This document shows, piece by piece, positions 28,103-40,100 of a DNA stretch of 64,000 nucleotides (positions within the stretch are counted from its first letter, which is position 1; every line of letters begins with the position of its first letter). Location of the stretch: the NCBI RefSeq assembly GCF_947623445.1, contig NC_135246.1:8601856-8665855 (forward strand). Reading direction: 5' to 3'. The notes beneath the pieces are model-generated. The model did no database searches. It was not told the origin of the DNA and worked only from the letters and a program-made list of their open reading frames with translations. This DNA comes from Clavelina lepadiformis (lineage: Eukaryota > Chordata > Ascidiacea > Aplousobranchia > Clavelinidae). The position numbers were made by a program, and so were the translations under genes.

Positions 28103-31100
28103 ATGCAATATGGTAGTGGTGAATATGAGTATTCTAGAAATTATGTTTCATCACCTGTCTCAAGAGTTCGTCCTGAAGCAGCACCGATAGCAGATAAACA
28201 TCGTGGTTTTGGAATGCATGCCTGTCTTAATCAACCAACTGTGTCCAGTTTTGGTAGAAAAAGTTGGTTTTGTTGATTATTCTTTATTTTAATTTTTGAA
28301 AACAAACTATTGCTTCAATGTAGGATGCCACAGGGTTTGTTATACTTTATTTCAGCTCATCTGCATTTATTTGGAAATGTAAAATGTAAATTGTTGGAAA
28401 AATGGTTAATAATTGGATTTGTTTAAAGAATAAATGAATTAAATAAATATGAATAAATAAATGAATAAATAATAAACAAATTACATATTCTTATTTATAT
28501 ATACTGCATGTAATATCTCCTCTATATTTGTGACCTTTTTGTGAACTGGTAATAAGTGCAATCTAAGCCATCTATTGGTACTTGTGAAAAGGATAATTTT
28601 CCTTATAATGCTTTTATCAATGTGTCATACAAGTAAGTTAGTCATACTTGCAACCACATCAGTGAAAAATGATACAAACTAACAGGTTTAATTGTTTACA
28701 TTGCATATATTGCATATAGCATACACAAAATTTAAAGTCTAACCAAAAATGTTGAGATTGTACTTGTTTTTTTTACTTGGCAACATGAATGATTCAGGTC
28801 AAATCTAAATCTGACTGCTGAATTTTGTGTCTGTGGGAATAAAATTGTCAAATATTCCTGCATAATATTCAAATTCATGTTCGATACAGCACATCACGAA
28901 TTATTTCATTCCATATGTTTAATGGTATGTGTATAATGCATCTATTATAGGTGGAAATGTGAACATGGATGCAGGTCCAATGAGGTATGTTGGCGTGAAG
29001 TCACCTATTTTAGTTGATCCAGTCTACAATGGTGGAAAATATTCAAATCGAAGTGCAAGGCCTGTACCACGTGTAAGACCAGAAGCTGAGGAGGTGGCGG
29101 AGAAGTCAAAAGGATGCGTTGGAAGGCTATTTGCTAACTACGGAAAACCAGATCCTTGTATGTATTGTGTATAGGGCTAGTTTGGTAATGGTTAAAGCTG
29201 CAGAATCAAAAGTACATGAACTGCATTTGACGGTTGGTAGCGCTTGCTTCTAATGAACCATTAATGATGCTTACCTTTTATCAGTGCTCATTTTAAACAG
29301 TTTCAAAATTTAAAGATAGGCAACAAAAAAACTGCAAACAGATTAGAAATGTGTGATGTGTCTATCAAATAATTCACAACTAGACAAAATGGAAACTGGG
29401 TTCAAATTGTTGGGAGTTTTTGTCAAGCTTAAAGTGAGGGTCAAGTCCAAAAACATTTGATCTTATATGAAAGAACACTATTAACTGAACATTCTGGTAA
29501 AAAGGTTTTGAGAAATAACTCGTGGTTAGGTAGTTACCGCTCTCGTTTTTTAGTGCAATTAAAACATCTCTTGTTATGTAAAACAACACCCTCTATGGAC
29601 ATGTCTCGTTCCTTTTCTTTGATAATAATTAATGGTTAATGAAAACAGAGATGGCCAGTTTTGAAACCACCAAGTGAAGTTTTCAGTTGAGAAAAACGAA
29701 TAAACTTTTGCCCAATTATCCACCACCACCATCCGTTAATTAATCATGGGCAGCAGGACAGATATACAGGTCAAATTACCCAAGCACATGTAGTATCATA
29801 ATTAAGATGACAATACTAAAATGATATAATTGTAATCAGTTTATATACAAGGAGTGCCGAGATAGACATATTTTAATAATTAAATGTAATAAGAAAACCA
29901 TAATGATAGCTACTAACCAGATAATCACATCAAATGCAACTGCGACCTATCATATCCCATTCTATTTTCTTTATTTTAGTTTGCTTGTAATGATGCACTA
30001 ATTTAGTACAGTGTTGTTGCCCAAGTCTGATATACTGTAAGTTTACATGCCCTTGTAGCAAAGGTGTATACAGCCTTCCAGTACTGCTATACATTATGTT
30101 TATCGTTTTTCCTGAAAAGTATTTTCTAAAATCATGATGCAATGTGTAAAAGCCAACATGGGCCACTGCCACGCTTTGCGCAGGAATATTTAGCCGTATT
30201 CCTGACGGGCATTGTTGATAGCGAGAAATTGTGAGAAGAAAAGTGCTTGCCTCTTGTCATAAAAGCGTGTAGAAAACATGTTGTGTTGCATGCTAGCGTT
30301 GAATTTAGTATTAGTTGTTTTTATTCAGCAAAAAAACTTTCAAGCAATGGGCGCAAAAAGTATTTCAACTGCTGAAGATGATGTTGCAACCAGGGCTGGG
30401 GAGCCACTGCAAAAAAGCATAAGCTCCGGCTCCAGCTCCGGAGCTATCAAGCATTCATCCACCAGCTCCGGAGCTATAAACTTTTAAACAGCGGCTCCAG
30501 CCCCGGCTCCGGTATAGGTTTTAAAAATAGCAGCTAAGACAAATTATCACTACGTAAAACAATTTTTGTTTGGCTACTTTTTTTAATGCCCCTTTATGTA
30601 TTTTTGGGTGCTGAGTTCAAAAATCCAGTTAGTTTTTTCGTACCATCGTTACTTTTTGAAATATTCAAATTTTGATATTTCAAAAATTCAAATCGTGTTC
30701 TACTCTTGCAGTAGATTTTAGCTCCACATCATGGTTCTGTTTGGTTTATTAAACGCAAAAAACAGTTTAAAAACGTTAGTAAGGAAGGCTTGAAGATACT
30801 GTAAATGTAACATAGTTTTGTCAAACAGTAAGAGTCGTTCAAAAATGTACTTTTGAGCGAGTTTTTCTTTTATGACTACTCCTGTCTTGCCTTACTAAAG
30901 ACCAAATGTGGTTTCCCATCATTACACTATACCAGCGGCCTTTATATCGTTTTTCCATTGGCTCAATATCCTGATGAAGTCTCTCAACGTGCTCCTCACT
31001 GAAGTCACCTAGATTTTCTTGAAAAAAATCCAGATGCGAACATAAAAAATGAAGTTTGACAGACATGCGACAACCCATGTTTTGATAACTTTTGATCAGT

Positions 31101-34100
31101 TTCTCCACCAACTCTTTGTAATTTCTGTCCCTTTTATTTCCCAAAAATCCATCAACCACACCTCGAAATGCTTGCCACGCTTCTTTTTCTGTTTCATTCA
31201 TTTTTTCTTCCTAGCTTTTACACTTTAACATTGTGTTTATCTGAGGACCAACAAATATTCCTCCTTTTATTTTGGCAAGTGATAGTCTGGGAAACATTGA
31301 ACGGATTTCTTGAAAAACTTGTCCTTGAAAATCCAAAGCTTTGACAAACTGTTTTACCAGACCTAATTTGATATGAAGTGGAGGCAGTAAAACTATTTCC
31401 CGGCTTACAAGAGGTTCCCTAATAACGTTGTACATTCCTGGGTTTAGTTTTTCCCATGTCGGCCATTAATTTTCTCATAGTGCTCACTGTCAGCTCTACT
31501 ATTCCACAAGCACAGAAAGCAAGAGTATTTTGAGTAACCACCCTGCAGACCAAGCAAAATTCCCAACATTTTAAAGTCACCACAAACATACAACTTAAAC
31601 TGAGTGTAATTGATTTTAATGAGCAGTTGCTTGACGTTTTCATAATCTTCTTTCATCTGTAAGGAATAAGCAAGTGGAATTGATGGATATATGTTGCCAT
31701 TGTGAAGTAACACTGCTTTAAGACTTTTGGTAGAACTGTCAATGAAACGCCACCACTGAGTAGGATAAGGATCTATTCCAACAGCACCAAACAGGCCTTC
31801 TACATCTTTGCAATAGCAAAGGTCTTCAAAAACTTCAAAGTAGACAGAAAACTCCAATTGCCTATTTCTGTGGGGTAGGCAGTACTCTTACTTAAATTTT
31901 TGCACTGTCTACTAGACATTTCGATTTCTACTATTTAAAAGATGAACTGAATCTAAGATTTACACAAGACTTAACTCTAGAAAATGTAATCCTATGGCAT
32001 ACTTCTCTCTGTAAACACTAAACATGACTTTCAAATGAGACTATACTGAATTTAACAGGCTGAGATAAAATGAAAACTGAGATAAGAAATAAAAGAACAT
32101 TCGTCTGCATTTCAAACTCCCACTCCCATTCACTTTCTCAAGTAAATAGGACGCCCATTTACAAAATGATAGTGCTGACAGACACAGATCATAACTGCAT
32201 AAAATACCTACAGTTAATGGAAAATCACAAAAAACGGAAACTTTTGTATCTTGAAAACGATCGATGATAGAAAAAAACTGATAGCATGTTTGAAATCAGC
32301 GCTTGAAAATCATACAGATACACTTAATAAATGAAGCCAAACAAAAATTTTTTTAAATTTTGTTACGTAGTGATTAAAGTTTGTTATATTAAATACTGGA
32401 GCTGGAGCTGATAAATATTTTGTAGCTCCAGCTCCAGCTCCGGCTCCACAAGAAATGTTTAAAAAGGCTCCGGCTCCGGAGAAAATGCTTGGCTCCAAGG
32501 CTCCAGGCTCCGGCTCCCCAGCCCTGGTTGCAACATCTCAACACCCCGGCTGTGTCCGCCCCTGCGTGAAGCACTGTATTTGAATAAATTATGATTGTTT
32601 TAAACATAAAAAGTCTGGTAGCCCAATCATTTGCGTCTGTGAAGTTACGATATCCTTTAGACCGCAAACGCTACCCATCACACCGATACCATACTGGTTG
32701 CTGCGGTTGGGCTGTAGACTGTCACCTATGAAGCTATTGGCAGTTACAGAAATCTACAAATACATACTTGATATACAATAGGTATTGCTAAATTTATGAA
32801 TTGGCGAATGTTGTCGGTGATTACCTATAACAGGGGTGGCCAACCAGTCAGAGACTAAGAGCCTCACTTCTTACTGTGTTAACGCAAAGAGCCACATCAT
32901 AAATATTATGATTTATGACGCTGTTTCTTATTACGTCATAATACTTCATCAGATATTGTTTCAGTTTCATCATCTTTATTCTGGGTCACAATCTGATGTA
33001 ATCAGTCATTATTCAGCAAATATCAATTGAACATTAGCCAGTAGAGATTACTTTTTTGTTTTATTTATCTGCCTAAGATGGGTAAAATTTGCTCTCTTTT
33101 GGAGGTTCAATATGAACGAAAGAGCCGCATAATACCGGGCAAAGACCGCTGGTTGGCCAGCCCTGACCTATAACATCACAGGTGCCTTTATCTACATTAC
33201 AATTAAGGCCAATTTTGCGATTTTTTTTGCTTATAATTACCTGACCAAGAATTAGTTTTCAAAACTAATTTATCAGATTATTCAGTGAATAGTGTTTGTT
33301 AATATAAGATTGGTGTATAGATAGACTTGCCCTTCACTTTAAGTTAAGCAAAGATTTTCATCAGTTTGCGGATACACATGCCAGTACCATTCCATCACAG
33401 AACAATGAATTTCCAAAGACAAATCTCAAAAGTTCCAAGTGTAGTTTTCTTTTGTTTTGAATCCTTTGTTCCAGTTTCCTTATGTAAGCAAATATTTTAT
33501 TGACACAAGCAGTTCATTTTATGGTCTTCAGTTTGCATAACATGCATAAGCACATGGTTGATTAAAGCGCACTGCAATCCTTAAATTTTATTGATACAGT
33601 ATCAAACTATTTTTGAATAGGATTTGAAATTCTGGATTCTGAAAAAACAATTTTTAGAACATTTAATCATTTTGTAGATAATGACTCCCTATTGTGTACA
33701 ACAAGTCTTACCTAACACAACTGCTTCTCAACCGTTAGTCCATCACTTAGGAACACTATAGCAAAAAAATGTCATGATTATGACCTAATAACCTAACGAA
33801 GTATTGTACGGTTAATTTTTTTACACCATTGTTAACCATTTATCATAGCGCTAGGATGGCGGTATTTAAATTAAAATTTGACTAGCTGTTTTCATCTAGA
33901 AGTATAAAACTTCAAATAATTTGTTTGTTTTATTAATTTTGCATCTTTTTATGTACAGATAGTGCTTATGACACAAGAGATGAAAATATTGACCCACGCA
34001 ATGGACCCCTTCGAAAGGCAGGGGTTCGATCACCTATTTTAGTAGACCCAGTTTATCAAACGGGAGATTATTCTGGAAGAACACCACGGCCAGCACCCAG

Positions 34101-37100
34101 GGTAAAACCAGAAGCAAATGAAATAGCAACTAAATCAATGGGCACTGTAGGAAAACTGTTTACAACACAAGAAAGGCGCTATGATGAATATACAAAGCCC
34201 AGTAAGCATTATCTTGATTTGTTTTAGTTAATTTATGAAGTGTCTACAACAAAACTATTTTTGTGAATTATTATTTTGGTAAAGATATTAACTATAAGTC
34301 CCCTTAGTCACAGGACACTCTGCTGACAGCCTGTTATAAATAGCAGTTTAGGTGAAGTTTGCAGATCTGCCAACCGGTGTATTGGCTGCAATCATAGATA
34401 CTGAAAATATACATTGTACACTGGTATAAATTTTGAGAAAATTGGCATCTTCAGTATTTATGAGTACAGTATACAGAAACAACAATTAAAATTGATTAAA
34501 AATATAAAACTAAAACGTATTAAAATCTCAAAGTTTGAACTAAGTCTGAAAATCAACAGTGACAAGTAACTTAAGTGACGCAAACAATATTTCAAAGAGT
34601 AATATGCGAAAGGAACTGTATAAACAGCGGCACACGATATAAAACAGTTGCTGAGATATAAGTGATATCTTATCTTGTGTTGAAGGTATCCTGTACATAT
34701 ATATTTTGTGTAAATAGCTTCCAGGGTTAGCCAACAGCTGTAAATTGTTTGGGTGTTATATTTTTAATCAATATTATTATAAATGTTGTTTTCGTATACC
34801 CATGGTTACTATAGTTACCAACTTAGACCAACTATATATCTTATATTACAGTTAATAATAATTCACAGATTCATGAATACCTTTTGCTGCTAATGCTTCC
34901 TTTTTTATGTATACTGTACTATCAGGAATTGCAGTGCATCTCAGTATTACAGTTTTAAATAACATTTTTATACATACATGAAATTTCAAATACCAAATAG
35001 AAATAGTTCTAACTTTTCAATTTTATTGACAGAAAAACAACCTAAAGATCACACAGTAGAAAACGTGAGAAGAATGCGGCAAATACAGCGAGAGTCAAGA
35101 GCAAAGGAAAGAGAAAAGATTCAAACGAAGAATCCAAGTCCTGTTAAGGCCTTGTGGAAGTCATCTCAATATAACACAGTGGAATCTAAAGTTAAAGAAT
35201 TTATGCAGGCATGTAGCTTGCTATGTTTGTAAATCGGGATAATTATATGCAGCTAACCCTTCCAGTAATATGTTTAAAGTAAAATAAGAAACAGGTTATA
35301 GTTTGGCACTCTTGAGGTTAACTTTATATATTTTTTTATATTTAATAAAATATAATGTTAACCTTAAGAGTGCCAAACTATACACTGTTTCTTATTTTAC
35401 TTTGTAATTTGGTTAACACGATTCAGACAACATCAACCTAGTAATATATTTGTTACACTCAAACTCACATAATCAAATTGTTTTTAAATTGTCTCTAGCA
35501 ACCAACTTTTCAAGAATATTATACAGCACAGACACACAAGTCAACTTAGTGTTAACTTTTCCTTTGCAGGATCCACCAAAGGCACCGCGGACAATTCATG
35601 ATAAGTTAGAACGACCGCATTCTGCACCTCCTCGTTCATCCGGTGACATGAGTCATCATACTAACACAGGCGCTTTGAAACCACGAAAATCTACAACTCC
35701 AAGACATGTGTGTTTCATGAACTATCCTTGCATAATGTACATTTAGTGGTGATGTAATGTTTTGCATTATCACAGCATTTTTTGTAAAATAGTAGTTTAT
35801 TTTAATTTGTATGTAATTACACTTGTTTTAGGCTACTGGCAAAATCAATTTCGTTTCTCGCAATGCGCAGCTTGCAAGATCTTATGAACTGGGCCGTTCT
35901 CGATCCGAACTTGCCATGTATGAGTCACAAGCAAAATACTCTGATGATTTGGATACCTACAATCTCAATGTGAAAGGAAAAACGCCATCCTAGTTAGTGT
36001 TGTTATAGTTAACTATATCCTTTAGCCAGAGCCAAAGGCATCATGCCTAAAGTACACATGGGACCCGGACCCCAGAAAAATTTTTCTTGAATTTAATTCA
36101 ACATTCTTGTTGAAATAATATGCTGAACGTTAAAATCACAACGTTACAAAGTCTTCTATATATTTTATAGTAGAGTAGATTATGGTAAACTTTTTAAATG
36201 TTTTATACCCACTAGTGTGTTTAGAGGACACAGGTTGTCATAGAGTATGTTGTTTCCAGTTTTTTCTGCTACATAGAATGGCATGAACACTGTGGTAATA
36301 GGGTTTTCCTGCATGGAAATCGTAATTTGATAAAGCAAAGTCATTTCTCAAAATATTTCGCAGCCAGTGTGGGTGTAACTGAACAAGTACTTTTTATTAT
36401 AAGCGTACTTAAAGCTGTTTTTGAATAGATGCACACTGACTGCTGTAAGCTAGTATGCTCATTTGAAAAAATGTATACTGAATTCCTGTTTTCTAGCTGA
36501 TTCCAAGGTGCGATTTCAAACCACAGTTTAAAAAGGTTGAAATATCAAGTTTAATATTTACCAACTTATAAACCATCCTTTGTAAAGTATTCTGACACAT
36601 GCTTAAAATTTGTTGTTTTTTTAAACCCTCCAAAATTGTTTGTTTGTTTGAAAGTGTGTTGAGTTGAATTTGACTTTTTTTCAACCTGGTTGATTGATTG
36701 ATAGATGGGCTTGCTAAAACTAATTCAAATGCTTTCAAAAAATACAGCTTTGGCGACATTTATTTGCAAACCGATCCCGGTTTACTTTCTACGTTTATAA
36801 TAATAATCAAACCCAGAAAACTATCCTCAAACAGTCCTACTTCACTGCACACACCACTATAGTAGTAATAGTAGTTCTGCTACTGCCTCCACTACTAAAA
36901 AAATTGTGCACTACTTCCCAGCTCTAATATCTGATATTCATGTTATTTTGCTGTTAAAGACATTAAATATTTTTCAATTGTTTTGAAGATGATTTGACTT
37001 CGTAAACTTTTTCTATGGCTAATTTGTACTAAACTTGCGTATCTCTGCAGCTTGCGATCCAGACAAAAGTTGTGGGAAAAACAGGAGAGAGAAAGGGTCC

Positions 37101-40100
37101 GTAATATGCCAGACCCAACTGTACCTGAAGGTCATTCGGTAATGCCAGAGAAGGAACGACAAAACACACTTGCTACTCTAAAACAAAGTTAGTGATATTG
37201 ACCTGTTGAAATTTAAATTATCTGAATAAATAACAATTATTTTTGAAATGATAGTGTAATGGGCATAAGTGCCTACTGGTAGGCTGTATATAAATTTAAT
37301 GATGTTTTGATGGCACCATCCTAGTCACCTGTCTAATCATAGACCATATCCTTTATCCTTTTTTCCTCCCATTAATGCCCTCGCAAGTTTTCAAAAGTTA
37401 GTTTGAGCCAGGAAATGGAGGAGTATACTGTCTATATATATTAATTATTATCTATTTCAAGGTTATATTTTTTATCTTTTTGGGAATCAGAAGCCTATGA
37501 TAACTTAAAGTAAAATGCATTGTTTTTAATTTATTGGTGAGATTGGTATTTTTTGTAAATCATTTAAAATATTTACGACAATGTTGTAATAACTTTTTTT
37601 TCAAATGTTCAATTAACAATCAAGGGTCAATAACAGAAAGTTGGATTAACCGTAATTCCAGATAAAATACATTATGCTAGCTGCTTCAATCTGTACTATT
37701 ATACCATTTTACATTATATTGCCTATCAATATTTGTACATTAATGTTGAAAATGGATAACGACTTGTACATTAGTAGCGACAGGCATTATTGATTGATGT
37801 CAAAGATTTATTAGCCTAGATATATTTTGAAATTTCAACAACAAGGTGTTATCTTTTCAATAATGTATACTGTACTGTTGTTCAAGACCCATGTCTAGTC
37901 ATCAGAAGCGTATGTGACACAATTGTGAAGTTCTCAACAAAAGTTGAATCTATAGGCCTACTATAATTATTATTATTGGACAAAACTTCTCGTGGTTTGT
38001 CTATATCAGGGGTTCTTAACCAGTGGGCGTGCGTAAATTTTCAAGGAGGCGCGAGCCCGAACGTACTTTACAACATATTTAATTTTGATAGATAGATAGA
38101 TTTTGATTGATAGCTCTCTGGGATTAAACCTCGCTTTGAAGACCTAGTTACTAAAAAACAGTATCAAGTATCTCACTGATTCATGATCAATAAATAAAAT
38201 GCAATTGCAACATTGCTGTTTGTTTGTATTTATTTATAAGTGTAGGAGGGCTTGAAGCAGAGAACCATTGCTCAAGGGAGGCCCAGTACCAAAAAGGTTA
38301 AGGGCCACTGGTCTATACTATACATTGGAAAACAGCGATAAAACATATAGCTTGTCCTTTTATTGATGGTAGTGTTTCAAAGACTTTTATTTCAAATTTT
38401 TAGAGCTAATTAGAGCTATATTTAGAGTTAAAATTTTAATAGTTTTCTTTATTTTAGCAAAACTTTTAAATGAATTACATTTGAATATTTTTAATTGTTT
38501 CTATCATTTATTTTTTAAAGTCTACTTAAGAACAATCTCAAATAATACAATATATAGCAAAATAAAAACACAAGATATAGGATGCCACTTTAGAATTAAT
38601 TTTAATTCCTCCACACAAGCTTTCGCAAGCTTGTTTCATCAGACATACTAAGAGACAGAGAAGGGCAACCACTCTTTCTTGTAAAAAGAGCGTCACTTTT
38701 GCTTGCTCATACTAACGTTCTTCTATAAAGAAAAGAGCACACTCATTTGTTGCTCATGCTCCTACTCTTTTTGACAATTAAGAAATATTTTTATTTCGGT
38801 ACAGTTGCGAACACCAATCATGTTCGTATGTTCCAAGCATCAAATTAGCATTGTAAAATATGGGTCTAACTGCAACTGTAATTGCATATCATTATATTTG
38901 TCGTAAATGTAATAAGAAATTTCATGAAATCCCAGCATTTTGAAGAGTTTTGTTTGGTTACACTTTCTGCAAATGACTAATAGACAACTAGAGTACTAAG
39001 AACCTTGTAGAATAGTGGATGCCAATGTTCAACAATTTAATATTCTTCACTTTTAAGTAGTGTTGCGTGTATTATATAATAATAAAGAACCTTAGTAATT
39101 ATATAACGGAGCTGCTGTTGAAAAAGTTTGGTCCATATTACGTTGTTACGCGGTCTATTTTTTAGATGTTACGCAGACAAAACACTGATAACTATCTTTT
39201 TCTCTATAATTCTGTATGCATTCACTGTGTAAATGCAACTAAAATGTGTCCGTTATCTGCATTCGGATCCTGGCCGACATTGTCATTTTTTTGAAACCGG
39301 GAAATTGTAATGTGATATAATATCCGTTCTTTTGTAAGTATTGCTAAGACCGTAAATCGAGTATGGAAAGTATGATAGTGAAACCACTAAACTGTTAAAG
39401 TGAAATTAGACTTCACAAAGCCCACGACAACTATCGCTTTCGCGGCTCAAGCAAAAGTAGAACACACACTACATCAATGAAGTTACGATAAGCATTTAAG
39501 TTTGGTACAATATTTGTCAAATAATAAATCTGATTAATAATGACAACAATAGATAATCTTTACTTGCATTTTAACGTTCCTTTAACATAAAAATCATCGA
39601 AAAAATAGAAATTTTGTGAAATTGAAACTTGATACTAACTACTTGTGATATAAACCTGCTTTGACAACAGTGATATCACAGTAATATCATAAAACAGGCA
39701 GTAGCAGGAAAAATTACGTAATTACTTACGGTCATGTAAATTACGTAATTAAATTTTGAGTCACATGCAACATCATTTTCAAAGCAAATATCTATTAAGT
39801 TATAAAAATAACAGCAAATGAAGCTAATTACAACACCAAGCTGATAACTTGGCTAATTGTTGTCAGCTTAAAAAACATAGCATTTATACCGACCTGCTAA
39901 TACACGGTTCTGATGTGCTGCTATGCTTTGTGCTGCGTATAATGTTAATTATTTTTCACCATGCGAAGAAAAAAAATTGTTTGTGTAAAGTTGGTCCCAA
40001 AGCAATAAATTTTTACTCACTTTTAAGATTATAGTCCTACAGAAGTCAAAAAAAAATTTTTTTCAATCCAATCATTTTGTGCTTTCATAGCGTTGTTTGT

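Noticed and set aside
29225..29260. tRNA-like GGTTGGTAGCGCTTGCTTCT
   Set aside because: Resembles a tRNA D-arm but has no B box or cloverleaf downstream.
32310..32667. Gly/Ala/Ser/Trp-rich minus-strand frames
   Set aside because: Translations of the GGAGC-type subterminal repeats of the 30391-32526 element, not genes.
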